Source: RBG-16-57-9 sp964462185 | GTDB lineage: Archaea > Thermoproteota > Bathyarchaeia > TCS64 | Assembly (NCBI GenBank): GCA_964462185.1 | Contig: CAYWWV010000005.1 | Coordinates: 1-64,000, forward strand | DNA length: 64,000 nucleotides | Direction: 5' to 3' | Shown: one piece after another, positions 24,943-33,086 of the stretch | How positions within the stretch are numbered: the first letter of the stretch is position 1 | How the letters are laid out: the number at the start of each line of letters is the position of its first letter | Program-made: the position numbers and the translations under genes | Notes under the pieces: generated by a model | Database searches by the model: none | The model's input: only the letters and a program-made list of their open reading frames with translations | What the model was told of the DNA's origin: nothing

Positions 24943-26592
24943 ATGCGGCACATATTCGACGCCAAGGTCCCCATGCGGGACGGGGTGCGGCTCTCAGCCG
25001 ACGTCTACCTCCCTGGGGAGGAGGGGGCCTACCCCGCCATCCTGGTGGGCACCCCCTACGACAACACCATGAAGAGCCACGTGGATATGGCCTCCTTCTT
25101 CACCCGCCACGGGTACGCCTTCATGGTCTACGACGTCCGGGGGAGGTACGACAGCGAGGGAGAGTTCTACCCCTTCTTCAACGAGGGGCCCGATGGTTTT
25201 GATGCGGTGGAGTGGGCTGCCTCCCAGCCCTGGTGCAACGGTAGGATTGGGATGATGGGGGGGAGCTACCGCGGGTGGATCCAGTGGGCCACGGCGCGGG
25301 AGGGGCCTCCCCACCTGGAGACCATTGTGCCCACGGCTACGGGGGGGAACTGGCTCCGGGAGTTTCCGTTCCTCAACGGCGTGCCCTGCCTCTGGATGCT
25401 CCAGTGGTTGAACTTCGTGGGGGGGCGCACCAACCAGAATGTGGCTGGGACCACGGTGGACTGGGGGAGGGTGCTGAGGCACCTGCCTCTCAGGGACATG
25501 CCCCGGGTCTTGGGGAGGGAGATGCCTGTCTGGGTGGACTTCATGGACCACCCCGACATGGGGGAGTTCTGGGAGAAGGTGGTCTTCAAGGAGTCCGACT
25601 TCCAGGCCATCGACCTGCCTGCCCTCCACATCACCGGGTACTACGATGGGGACCAGCCGGGGGCCCTCCACTACTACTGGGGGGCTGTGGAGCACGGCCC
25701 CCGCCCTGGGGACCAGTACCTCCTCATCGGCCCCTGGGACCACGCTGGGACCCGGGTACCCCGACGCCTCTTGGGTGGGGTGGACTTCACCAACGAGGCC
25801 CTGGTGGAGATGAGGGAGGTGCACCTGGCGTGGTTCAACCACTGGCTTAAGGACGTGGACAACGAGGTCTCCAAGTGGCCCCGCACAAGGTTCTTCGTGA
25901 TGGGGGAGAACAAGTGGGGGGAGATGGAGGGCCCCTGGCCGAAAAGCCCCGCCTACACCCCCCTATACCTCCACAGCGGGGGGGCTGCCAACACCCACAT
26001 GGGTGACGGGGAGCTTTTGGAGGACGCGGGGGAGGACGGCTACGACGAGTACCAGTTCAACCCCCTGGAGCCGGCCACCACCGTTCAAGGCTTCGACGCC
26101 TACGGCGACGCCCAGGAGGCCCCCTTGGACAGGAGGTATTTGTTGAGACGTGACGACTACCTGGTATACACGGGGCCAGAGCTGGGGGAACCCCTCGAAA
26201 TACTGGGCCCCCCGCGGGCAGAGCTATGGGTGAGCAGCGACTGCCCCGACACCGACTTCTTCGCCTACCTCTTCGACGTACACCCCGACGGCAGGAGCAT
26301 ACTGGTCTCCAGGGGGTTAATGAGGGCGCGCTACAGACACGGGTTGAAGGAGCAGAGGCTGTTGGAGCCTGGAAAGGTGGAGAGGCTCTCAGTGCCCATG
26401 GACTCCACCTGCGTCAAGTTCCTGGAGGGCCACCGGGTCCGCCTCGCGGTTACCAGCAGCGAGTTCCCCCGATACGCCCCCAACACCAACACGGGGAACC
26501 CTGTGGCCACCGACACCCAGATCAAGGTAGCCTCCAACAGGGTCCACCACGGGAAAGCCCACCCCTCAAGGCTACTACTGCCCAGAACCTAG
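24943..26592 (+). CDS. CocE/NonD-family hydrolase (S15 X-Pro dipeptidyl-peptidase-like)
   Basis: A 549-residue serine hydrolase. The N-terminal alpha/beta-hydrolase domain starts V-P-M-R-D-G-V-R-L-S-A-D-V-Y and contains the nucleophile elbow G-G-S-Y-R-G. A helical insertion carries W-L-R-E-F. The catalytic aspartate is likely in G-Y-Y-D-G-D and the histidine in G-P-W-D-H-A. The C-terminal jelly-roll domain (from about residue 390) ends with S-S-E-F-P-R-Y-A-P-N-T-N-T-G, a hallmark of the CocE group. Such enzymes hydrolyse esters, amides or X-Pro peptides. No signal peptide is visible, so it acts in the cytosol. The ATG lies 27 nt after a CTTTAACC box. Confidence 0.9.
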   Translation: MRHIFDAKVPMRDGVRLSADVYLPGEEGAYPAILVGTPYDNTMKSHVDMASFFTRHGYAFMVYDVRGRYDSEGEFYPFFNEGPDGFDAVEWAASQPWCNGRIGMMGGSYRGWIQWATAREGPPHLETIVPTATGGNWLREFPFLNGVPCLWMLQWLNFVGGRTNQNVAGTTVDWGRVLRHLPLRDMPRVLGREMPVWVDFMDHPDMGEFWEKVVFKESDFQAIDLPALHITGYYDGDQPGALHYYWGAVEHGPRPGDQYLLIGPWDHAGTRVPRRLLGGVDFTNEALVEMREVHLAWFNHWLKDVDNEVSKWPRTRFFVMGENKWGEMEGPWPKSPAYTPLYLHSGGAANTHMGDGELLEDAGEDGYDEYQFNPLEPATTVQGFDAYGDAQEAPLDRRYLLRRDDYLVYTGPELGEPLEILGPPRAELWVSSDCPDTDFFAYLFDVHPDGRSILVSRGLMRARYRHGLKEQRLLEPGKVERLSVPMDSTCVKFLEGHRVRLAVTSSEFPRYAPNTNTGNPVATDTQIKVASNRVHHGKAHPSRLLLPRT

Positions 26593-26595
26593 CGC

Positions 26596-26841
26596 CTACT
26601 CGAAGACACCCTCACTCTTCCACACAGCCAGTATTAAACCCCCTATTAGGCCGAGGAAGAGGTGGTACCCGTTGAGGGAGGTGAAGTTGAGCCACAGCTC
26701 GCTGTAGAAGACGCTGGAGAGGTCGGGGTCGAAGACAAGGTCCAGGAGGGGCGAGGTAGAGACAAAAGCCCCAACCAGTTTCCCCAAGACAAACCCTAAG
26801 ACGAAGAAAAAGGCGGTCTTGGGTGTTATTGACCCTTGCAT
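26596..26841 (-). CDS. Small two-span membrane protein, function unknown
   Basis: An 81-residue protein with two hydrophobic helices, about residues 9-28 (F-F-F-V-L-G-F-V-L-G) and 58-75 (H-L-F-L-G-L-I-G-G-L-I-L-A-V), joined by a loop with F-D-P-D-L-S-S-V-F-Y. The frame is clean, the codon use is like its neighbours, and it fits between two genes with 3 bp to the convergent stop. I do not recognise a family. Confidence 0.6.
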   Translation of the reverse strand: MQGSITPKTAFFFVLGFVLGKLVGAFVSTSPLLDLVFDPDLSSVFYSELWLNFTSLNGYHLFLGLIGGLILAVWKSEGVFE

Positions 26842-26888
26842 GATTGGTAGTTATTTAAATTGGTTATAAGTTTAACCTGTTCCAGTGG

Positions 26889-27296
26889 CTAAAGGGAGAG
26901 GAGCTGGGCCAGCCGTTGTTTCCCCACTGCGCCCACCAACCTGCCCGAGGGCCGTCCACCCCGGAACACGATGAACTGGGGGATGCTGGACACTCCCATC
27001 CTCCTGGCTGTGAGGGGGTTTCGATCCACGTTGAGTTTGGCGAAGTAGGCTCTCCCAGCGTACTCCTTGGCCAGGCCCTCCAATATGGGGGCCATCATCC
27101 TGCAGGGAGCACACCACTCGGCCCAGAAGTCCACCAAGACAGGCTTATCGGCGGCATCCAAGGCGGATTGAAACCCAGCGTCCTCCAACTCCACCACCAC
27201 TCCATCAAGGAAGGGCCCCCTGGGCTTGGGCTTGGGCTCCATCAACTCCCGCATCATACGGCGCTTAATCTTCTCAAGCTCGTCGTCGAGGCTCAT
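26889..27296 (-). CDS. Thioredoxin with an N-terminal helical extension
   Basis: A 135-residue thioredoxin. The fold is complete: D-K-P-V-L-V-D-F-W-A-E-W-C-A-P-C (redox CxxC), the V-D-R-N-P strand, the cis-proline in S-S-I-P-Q-F-I-V-F and a final G-x-x-G. The first 30 residues form a charged helix (L-E-K-I-K-R-R-M-M-R-E-L) not present in ordinary thioredoxins of about 105 residues; similar basic helices occur in some archaeal thioredoxin-like proteins. It is divergent from the Lhr helicase, with only 11 bp between the two ATGs, and has a TATA-like box at the right distance for a leaderless transcript. Confidence 0.93.
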   Translation of the reverse strand: MSLDDELEKIKRRMMRELMEPKPKPRGPFLDGVVVELEDAGFQSALDAADKPVLVDFWAEWCAPCRMMAPILEGLAKEYAGRAYFAKLNVDRNPLTARRMGVSSIPQFIVFRGGRPSGRLVGAVGKQRLAQLLSL

Positions 27297-27307
27297 CGCC
27301 CAACACC

Positions 27308-30253
27308 ATGACGCGGCGGATTAAAAACCGTGGCCTCAACCCCACACGGTTTTTATTGCCTGGCTCCGAGAAGGATTCGCTGGAGTTGTCGGGGGAAGAC
27401 GTTTTCTCCTTGCTGTGTAGGCCGGTGAGGAGGCTGGTGGAGGAGAAGGGCTTCGAGAAGCCCACCGAGCCCCAGCGCCGCCTCATCCCCCTCATACTGG
27501 AGGGCAGGAATGTGCTCCTCATCTCGGCCACGGCAACGGGGAAGACGGAGGCGGCCATGCTTCCCGTGTTCCACAGGTTTCTCATGGAGGGGGGGCGAAG
27601 ACCCGGCATCAGCATCCTCTACATTACGCCTCTACGGGCTTTGAACCGGGATATTTTGGACAGGATGAACTATTGGGCCTCCAGGCTGGACCTAAGGCTG
27701 GCGGTGCGCCACGGCGACACCAGTCAAAAGGAGAGAGGCTACCTGAGGAGGGCCCCCCCAGATATGTTGATCACCACCCCCGAGACCCTCCAAGCAGTCC
27801 TCCAGGGGCGGACCATTAGAAACCACTTGAAGACCGTTCGGTGGATCATCGTAGACGAGATACATGAGCTGGCTGACAACAAGCGGGGGAGCCAGCTGAG
27901 CCTGGCCTTGGAGCGGGTGAAAACCGTGGCCGAGGAGGAACCCCAGATGGTGGGGCTGAGCGCCACGGTGGGCTCGCCGGAGGAGGTGGCCAGGTTTCTG
28001 GTGGGCACCGGGGGCGAAGTAGAGGTGGTCCAGGTCTCGGCCCTCCGGGAGACACAGTTCCAGGTCATACTCCCCAGGCCAGGACCCGAGGACTACGAGC
28101 TCAGCAACAAGCTGTTCACCCACCCCGAGGTGGCGGTGAGGCTCAAGAAGATGAGGGAGCTCATCGAGGAGCATGACACCACCCTCATATTCACCAACAC
28201 CCGGAGCACCAGCGAGGCCCTCACCAGCAGGTTCAACCTCTGGAAGACCGACTTCCCCCTGAGCATCCACCATGGGAGCCTGGCCAAGACCAGCCGGATC
28301 GCCACCGAGCGGGGGTTGAAGTCGGGTCGATTGAAGACGGTTGTCTGCACCAGCAGCCTGGAGCTGGGGATCGACATCGGCCACATAGACCTGGTGATCC
28401 AATACAACAGTCCCCGACAGGTGACCAGGCTCCTCCAACGGGTGGGGAGAAGCGGCCACAGCGTGGACGAGGTTAGTAAGGGAGTGGTGGTGGCCATGAA
28501 CGGGGATGATGCGTTGGAGAGCATGGTGATCTGCCGGCGAGCCCTGGGCGAGGAGATGGAACCCCTGCGGATACCAGAGAAGCCCTACGACGTCCTGGTG
28601 AACCAGATGGTGGCCATGCTCCTCCAAAACAGCAAGCTCTACATCCTCCAGTTCCTCAACCTCTTCCGACGGGCATACCCCTTCAAGACCCTCACCGAGG
28701 AGGACCTGGCCAAGGCCGCCCACTATATGCACAACAGGTTCCCCAGGCTTGCCTGGTACAGCGAGGAGGACGAGCTCATCATCCGCCCCAGGGGCAGCCA
28801 GAAATCCATGTATAAATACTTCTTCAACAACCTCAGCATGATCCCCGACGAGAAGGACTACCTGGTGGTGGATGTAGAGGGCGACGCACCCGTGGGCATC
28901 CTCCAGGAGGCCTTCGTGGCCGAGTACGCGCGCCCAGGGGTGAAGTTCACCCTCAGGGGCAGCGTCTGGAAGATTCTCAACATCCACAACGATAAGATAT
29001 ACGTCAGGGGGGAGGAGGACCCCACCGGGGCCATACCCAGCTGGGTGGGGGAGCAAATCCCCGTTCCCTTCGAGGTTGCCCGGGAGGTGGGGAGAATCAA
29101 GGGGGAGGCCGAGGAAGCCCTGTTGAGGGGCGAGAGCCTGGGGCAGGTCTGCAGGAGGCTCAGCGAGCGGTACCCGGCCTCCCCGGAGACCATCTCCGCA
29201 GCCCTGGAGCCCCTTGAAGCCCACGTGAGGAGGGGGTTCCCCGCCCCCACCAATAGGAGGGTGGTGGTGGAAGACTGGGAGGACAAGGTGGTGGTTTTAG
29301 CTTGTTTCGGCACCCAGGTTAACAGAACCCTGGCCCACCTCCTAGCCCACCTGTTGAGCGAGGAAACTGGGTACCCCATTGGGGTTCAGCATGACACCTA
29401 CATGATTGTGCTCCAAGCAGTGGGGGAGGTGGACGCTTGTAGCGTGGCCCAGCTACTGAGGGGCCTCCACGACTCCAACCCCTTGGAGCTGATAGAGAAA
29501 GCCGTCTCCAAGACGGGTCTGTTCAAGAAGAGGCTGATAAACGTGGCCCGCAAGGCTGGGGCCCTGAGCAAGTACGCTAACTTCAGCAACGTGACCCTGG
29601 GCAGGTTGATGAAAAGCTTCGAGGGGACCATTATTTTCGAGGAGGCTCTTAGGGAGACGGAGAGGCTGGACCTGGATGTGGAGAACGCCTTGAAGGTGTT
29701 GAAGGAAGCAGCCGAGGGTGTCCTCGAGGTAGCCGTCCTGGACAACGGGGGGGAGCCCAGCCCCATAGCCGAGGAGGGATTGAAGAACATCACCCTCAGC
29801 GTCGACATCGTCCCCCCCGATCGCATCACCAAGATCATAATCGAGTCGGCTAGGGCCAGGCTCTACAGGGAGACCCGCACCCTCGCCTGCCTGGCCCGTG
29901 GAGACTGGGTTCAATCGGTGATGGTGGGGGAACTACCACCCCAGGTGAGCTGCCCAGTCTGCGGGAACACCGAGATAGCTGTCTTCAACCGGCCGCCAGA
30001 GGAGGTTGCGGAGCAGCTGGGTAGGACTAGGGGGAGGAGGGGTTTTAACCCTCCTCGGTGGTGGGAGAGGGGGGTGGACTTCTCCAAGCTGGTCTCGATC
30101 TACGGGAGGCGGGGGGTCTTGGTGGCCTCTGCACGTGGCGTGGAGCTGGAGACGGCGTGGGACATCCTCGCGGAGACCGAGGGGGAGGGCGACGAGTTCA
30201 TCCACCGCATAGTGGAGGCGGAGAGGGAGGCCCTGCGGAGGCGGTTTAGGTGA
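27308..30253 (+). CDS. lhr: Lhr-family superfamily 2 ATP-dependent helicase
   Basis: A 981-residue helicase of the archaeal Lhr group, acting on DNA or RNA in repair or RNA processing. The RecA1 domain has Q-motif-like P-T-E-P-Q-R-R-L, Walker A S-A-T-A-T-G-K-T-E and Walker B D-E-I-H-E. RecA2 has T-N-T-R-S-T-S-E, C-T-S-S-L-E-L-G-I-D-I-G and Q-R-V-G-R-S-G-H. Beyond residue 430 come the Lhr winged-helix and core domains, and P-V-C-G-N-T-E near residue 880. The ATG at 27308 gives this length; a TTG at 27356 would remove 16 residues and fits the promoter better. Confidence 0.93.
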   Translation: MTRRIKNRGLNPTRFLLPGSEKDSLELSGEDVFSLLCRPVRRLVEEKGFEKPTEPQRRLIPLILEGRNVLLISATATGKTEAAMLPVFHRFLMEGGRRPGISILYITPLRALNRDILDRMNYWASRLDLRLAVRHGDTSQKERGYLRRAPPDMLITTPETLQAVLQGRTIRNHLKTVRWIIVDEIHELADNKRGSQLSLALERVKTVAEEEPQMVGLSATVGSPEEVARFLVGTGGEVEVVQVSALRETQFQVILPRPGPEDYELSNKLFTHPEVAVRLKKMRELIEEHDTTLIFTNTRSTSEALTSRFNLWKTDFPLSIHHGSLAKTSRIATERGLKSGRLKTVVCTSSLELGIDIGHIDLVIQYNSPRQVTRLLQRVGRSGHSVDEVSKGVVVAMNGDDALESMVICRRALGEEMEPLRIPEKPYDVLVNQMVAMLLQNSKLYILQFLNLFRRAYPFKTLTEEDLAKAAHYMHNRFPRLAWYSEEDELIIRPRGSQKSMYKYFFNNLSMIPDEKDYLVVDVEGDAPVGILQEAFVAEYARPGVKFTLRGSVWKILNIHNDKIYVRGEEDPTGAIPSWVGEQIPVPFEVAREVGRIKGEAEEALLRGESLGQVCRRLSERYPASPETISAALEPLEAHVRRGFPAPTNRRVVVEDWEDKVVVLACFGTQVNRTLAHLLAHLLSEETGYPIGVQHDTYMIVLQAVGEVDACSVAQLLRGLHDSNPLELIEKAVSKTGLFKKRLINVARKAGALSKYANFSNVTLGRLMKSFEGTIIFEEALRETERLDLDVENALKVLKEAAEGVLEVAVLDNGGEPSPIAEEGLKNITLSVDIVPPDRITKIIIESARARLYRETRTLACLARGDWVQSVMVGELPPQVSCPVCGNTEIAVFNRPPEEVAEQLGRTRGRRGFNPPRWWERGVDFSKLVSIYGRRGVLVASARGVELETAWDILAETEGEGDEFIHRIVEAEREALRRRFR
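27317..27328. promoter_or_regulatory. Shared A/T-rich promoter element between thioredoxin and Lhr
   Basis: GATTAAAAAC sits 20-28 nt from the thioredoxin ATG on the minus strand, which suits a leaderless start. It lies inside the first codons of the Lhr frame as annotated from 27308. If it also drives Lhr, translation of Lhr would begin downstream, for example at the in-frame TTG at 27356. Confidence 0.45.
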
Positions 30254-30291
30254 TGGAAACCCTTTAACAGGGGCCTGGGTAAGCTATTGCC

Positions 30292-30954
30292 ATGGCCAAG
30301 ATAGGAATGCTCACCATTGGGCAGAGCCCCAGAGAGGACCTGCTCCCCATCCTCAAACCCATCCTGGGGGAGGGGGTGGAGGTCTTGGAGGCGGGGGCGC
30401 TGGACGGCCTCACCAAGAAGGATGTGGAGGCGATCCAAGTCTCCAGCGACGACTACATCCTGGTGACCCGCCTCCGCGACGGCTCAGAGGTGAAGGTCAC
30501 CAAGCGTTTCGTGGTTCCCAGGATGCAGGAGAGGCTGGAGGAGCTGGAGGCGAGGGGCGTCACCCTAACCGTGGTGATGTGCACAGGCAGGTTCCCCCCC
30601 TTCAAATCCAGGGGCCTGGTGGTCACCCCCAGCGAGGCCCTGAGGGGCGTGGTGGAGGCCTGCCTCAAGGAGGGGAGGCTGGCCGTGGTCTACCCCACCC
30701 AGGAGCAGACCGTCCACGCTGAGAAGGAGTTTGGCCGGCCAGGGGTCCAGGTCTACGCCGACTCCGTCAGCCCCTACACCGAGGGAGACGTGGACGGCCT
30801 GGTTAACCGACTGCGAGGCTTCGACCCTCACCTGGTATTCCTAAACTGCTTCGGCTTCCCCCTGTGGTTGAAGGAGAGGATTAAGGAGGAGGTGGGGAGA
30901 CCCGTCCTCCACAGCAGCTCCGTGGTGGCCAGAATAGTCAAGGAGCTATTATAG
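30292..30954 (+). CDS. AroM family protein
   Basis: A 220-residue protein of the AroM family, named from an E. coli gene beside aroL whose biochemical role is unknown. Matching blocks are I-G-M-L-T-I-G-Q-S-P-R-E-D at the start, L-V-T-R-L-R-D-G-S-E-V, V-P-R-M-Q-E-R-L, V-V-M-C-T-G-R-F-P-P-F and F-L-N-C-F-G-F. The fold is thought to be related to the Asp/Glu racemase group, so an isomerase-type activity is conceivable. The ATG lies 27 nt after CCTTTAAC. It converges on rlmE with a six-base overlap. Confidence 0.9.
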   Translation: MAKIGMLTIGQSPREDLLPILKPILGEGVEVLEAGALDGLTKKDVEAIQVSSDDYILVTRLRDGSEVKVTKRFVVPRMQERLEELEARGVTLTVVMCTGRFPPFKSRGLVVTPSEALRGVVEACLKEGRLAVVYPTQEQTVHAEKEFGRPGVQVYADSVSPYTEGDVDGLVNRLRGFDPHLVFLNCFGFPLWLKERIKEEVGRPVLHSSSVVARIVKELL

Positions 30955-31656
30955 CTCTGGCTCGAAGCCCGGGAGCTGGGCGCCGGGTAGGGGGCCCTCA
31001 TCCTCGTCGGGCTGGGGCTCCTCCTCCACCACTAGGACTCTCTCCACTCCAGGCTTCAACCCATGGGCGACCAAGTACCTCTCAGCGCTCTGCCTCCTAC
31101 TGGCCCTGGGCTTGAAGTTTTTGACCTCCCTGAAAAAATGCTTGACCTCCCGGATGAACCGCTCGTGCTCCCCACCCTGGAAGACCTTCACCACAAACCA
31201 GCCGTCATCGTGGAGGAGCCTCAAAGAGAGCCCCAGGGCTAGGCGGGCCAGGGATATCTGTCGGAACTGATCCAGCCCCCAATCCCCCACCACGTTGGGC
31301 GCCATATCCGACAACACCACATCGGCGCAGCCCCCCAACACCTCCACCACCTCCTCGCGCACCAGGGGGTCCTCCACATCCCCCACGATGGTGACCACGT
31401 TCCCCAGGCCCAGGGGCTCGATGGGCAGCAGGTCCACCCCCACCACCAGGCCGTCCTCCCCCACATACTCCGCCGCCACCTGGAGCCACCCCCCAGGAGC
31501 AGCCCCCAGGTCCACCACCCTCTCAGCCGAGTCGAACACCCCGAACCGCTCCTGGATCTGCTTCAACTTGTAGGAGGCCCTAGACCTGTAGCCCTCCTCC
31601 TTGGCCTTGTTGTAGTAGTAGTCGTCTTTGCGCTCGTGGATCCACCTGCTGGACAT
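30949..31656 (-). CDS. rlmE: 23S rRNA (uridine-2'-O-)-methyltransferase, RlmE/FtsJ/RrmJ type
   Basis: A 235-residue FtsJ-type methyltransferase that 2'-O-methylates rRNA (or tRNA in related archaeal enzymes). The K-D-K-E catalytic set is visible: lysine in R-A-S-Y-K-L, aspartate in L-S-D-M-A-P-N, lysine in V-V-K-V-F-Q-G and glutamate in S-R-R-Q-S-A-E-R-Y. The SAM site is V-D-L-G-A-A-P-G-G-W. An extra C-terminal acidic tail of about 35 residues follows. The frame stays open to 31758, but the ATG at 31656 begins the conserved S-S-R-W-I-H-E-R-K-D and lies 30 nt after an ATATAAAC box, so it is taken as the start. Confidence 0.94.
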   Translation of the reverse strand: MSSRWIHERKDDYYYNKAKEEGYRSRASYKLKQIQERFGVFDSAERVVDLGAAPGGWLQVAAEYVGEDGLVVGVDLLPIEPLGLGNVVTIVGDVEDPLVREEVVEVLGGCADVVLSDMAPNVVGDWGLDQFRQISLARLALGLSLRLLHDDGWFVVKVFQGGEHERFIREVKHFFREVKNFKPRASRRQSAERYLVAHGLKPGVERVLVVEEEPQPDEDEGPLPGAQLPGFEPEL

Positions 31657-31750
31657 TCCACGGGGTTCTGGCCTTTGGGGGTTTATATGGGTTGCCGGGA
31701 CACGTGGAACTGGTTTAAACCCTCCCACCCAGATGGTTCCCCGAGGTTTA

Positions 31751-31902
31751 ATGTCCAATAGAACCTGAAAGCCGCCTTCGCAGGGGAGAGCCAGGCCAAC
31801 AGGAAATACCTGGCCTTCGCCCAGAGGGCGGAGCTTGAGGGATACAAGCAGGTGGCCAAACTCTTCAGGGCCGCCGCCGAGGCCTTCAAGAAGGCTGAGT
31901 AG
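31751..31902 (+). pseudogene. Rubrerythrin N-terminal fragment, frameshifted and truncated
   Basis: From 31762 the plus strand encodes N-L-K-A-A-F-A-G-E-S-Q-A-N-R, then K-Y-L-A-F-A-Q-R-A-E-L-E-G-Y and V-A-K-L-F-R-A-A-A-E-A, the first two helices of a rubrerythrin ferritin-like domain with the first iron-binding glutamate. A TAG immediately precedes this frame, and the likely start ATG at 31751 is in another frame, one base off. The frame then ends at a TAG at 31900-31902 after about 46 codons, where an intact protein would continue. A GTTTAAAC promoter-like box lies at about 31713-31719. Rubrerythrins scavenge peroxide in anaerobes. It overlaps the trm1 stop. Confidence 0.8.
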
Positions 31903-33064
31903 CCCCCAAAGCCTTGACCACCTCTAGGACCTCCTCGTAGGAGGCGGTGGTCTTAACCCCGCGGGGGTGGAAGTGGGTGGGGACGGCTTGGTGGCCTTTC
32001 TCTGTGAGGGCCTCCACCACTTTTTTTGTGGGGATGGAGGGGGCGCCCACCAGCCTGGAAACGGTGTCCAAGTGGTAGAACCCCAGGGGGAAACCCTGCT
32101 CGGCCAGCACTTGTAGGACAACCCTGTGGGCCTTGGAGCCCCGCAGGTGGGGGGCCTCCTCAGCCGCCTGGGCCATCCGTCGTGTGAATGCAGGATCAGA
32201 AAGCTCTCCAAGCCACAGGGGGCCCCCAACCTCCACCGTGGAGCCACATGGACACTCATCCCGGAGGTTGTCGTCGGAGACCCACCAGCGCGCGCAGCTG
32301 GGGCACCGCTTCACAAACCCCAGCTGCCGGAGGGCCTGGTCGGCGCGACGGGCCCCCCGCTCCACCAGGAAGTAGGCCCGGACGTAGTGGCCCATATAGT
32401 AGGAGTAGAGGGGCTTGACGCCGCACTCCTGGACAGCCGCAGCCCTCGCCGTGGAGGCCACCAACAGCCGCAGGGCGGTCTCGTGGCAGAACTCCCCCCT
32501 GAGGGGCCACCCCCCGTATTTACGGAGGCAGGCTTGGGGGCCTGAGCCGCAGAGGGGGGCCAGGTCGGTGGCTGTTAGGGCGAGTATTCCCCCGGGGCGG
32601 GTGGCCGAGACGGCTTGGGGTGTGAACCCCGTGGGGGGGCCAAAGGGGTCTATGTCCACGTAGTCGGCCCTCCCGCCGGGGTGGCTGTGGAGGGTCAGTA
32701 GAAGGTGGGCGTCCATGAGGCGTATCTTGGCCTCCACGTGGTTTCTGGAGGCGTTGATGGTTGCCAGCTTGACGGCGGAGGGGTTGAGGTCGCCCATGGT
32801 TATCTGGGCCTCTGGGGAGGCCTCCAGGGCCAGCCTGATGGATCGGACTCCGGAGCCTGCGAGGGGTTCGAGGATGGTGGGGGGGCGTTTGAGGGTTTTG
32901 GTGTGGGCGGCTAGGGCTAGTACGGCGGTGTCCCGGTTGGGTTTCATGGCTGGGTTGTAGAAGACGGGGTCGCCGCTGGTGGGTATGTGGCGTCCCTCAA
33001 CGTCTGGGACCAGTATTCGGGCTTTGCCCTCCACCACCTCCCTGGTTGGGAAGCCCAGCCCCAT
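31886..33064 (-). CDS. trm1: tRNA (guanine26-N2)-dimethyltransferase
   Basis: A 392-residue Trm1 that makes dimethylguanosine at tRNA position 26. It has the N-terminal F-Y-N-P-A-M-K-P-N-R-D motif, the SAM site E-P-L-A-G-S-G-V-R, the catalytic strand D-I-D-P-F-G-P-P-T-G-F and T-A-T-D-L-A-P-L-C-G. A zinc site follows in C-P-S-C and C-P-C-G around residues 255-275, and the C-terminal domain is the usual winged-helix-like fold. It starts with an ATG and sits 22 bp after the Ldh2-family gene in the same direction. Confidence 0.95.
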   Translation of the reverse strand: MGLGFPTREVVEGKARILVPDVEGRHIPTSGDPVFYNPAMKPNRDTAVLALAAHTKTLKRPPTILEPLAGSGVRSIRLALEASPEAQITMGDLNPSAVKLATINASRNHVEAKIRLMDAHLLLTLHSHPGGRADYVDIDPFGPPTGFTPQAVSATRPGGILALTATDLAPLCGSGPQACLRKYGGWPLRGEFCHETALRLLVASTARAAAVQECGVKPLYSYYMGHYVRAYFLVERGARRADQALRQLGFVKRCPSCARWWVSDDNLRDECPCGSTVEVGGPLWLGELSDPAFTRRMAQAAEEAPHLRGSKAHRVVLQVLAEQGFPLGFYHLDTVSRLVGAPSIPTKKVVEALTEKGHQAVPTHFHPRGVKTTASYEEVLEVVKALGATQPS

Positions 33065-33086
33065 GGCGGTGAGAGACCCCAGGGGC

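Noticed and set aside
27692..29224. A 510-codon open frame on the minus strand inside the Lhr gene
   Set aside because: It is the mirror of a GC-rich coding gene with clear helicase motifs. Its peptide is rich in Pro, Gly, His and Leu without family motifs. Similar antisense frames lie under the ThDP enzyme, the S15 hydrolase, the M20 peptidase and iorA.
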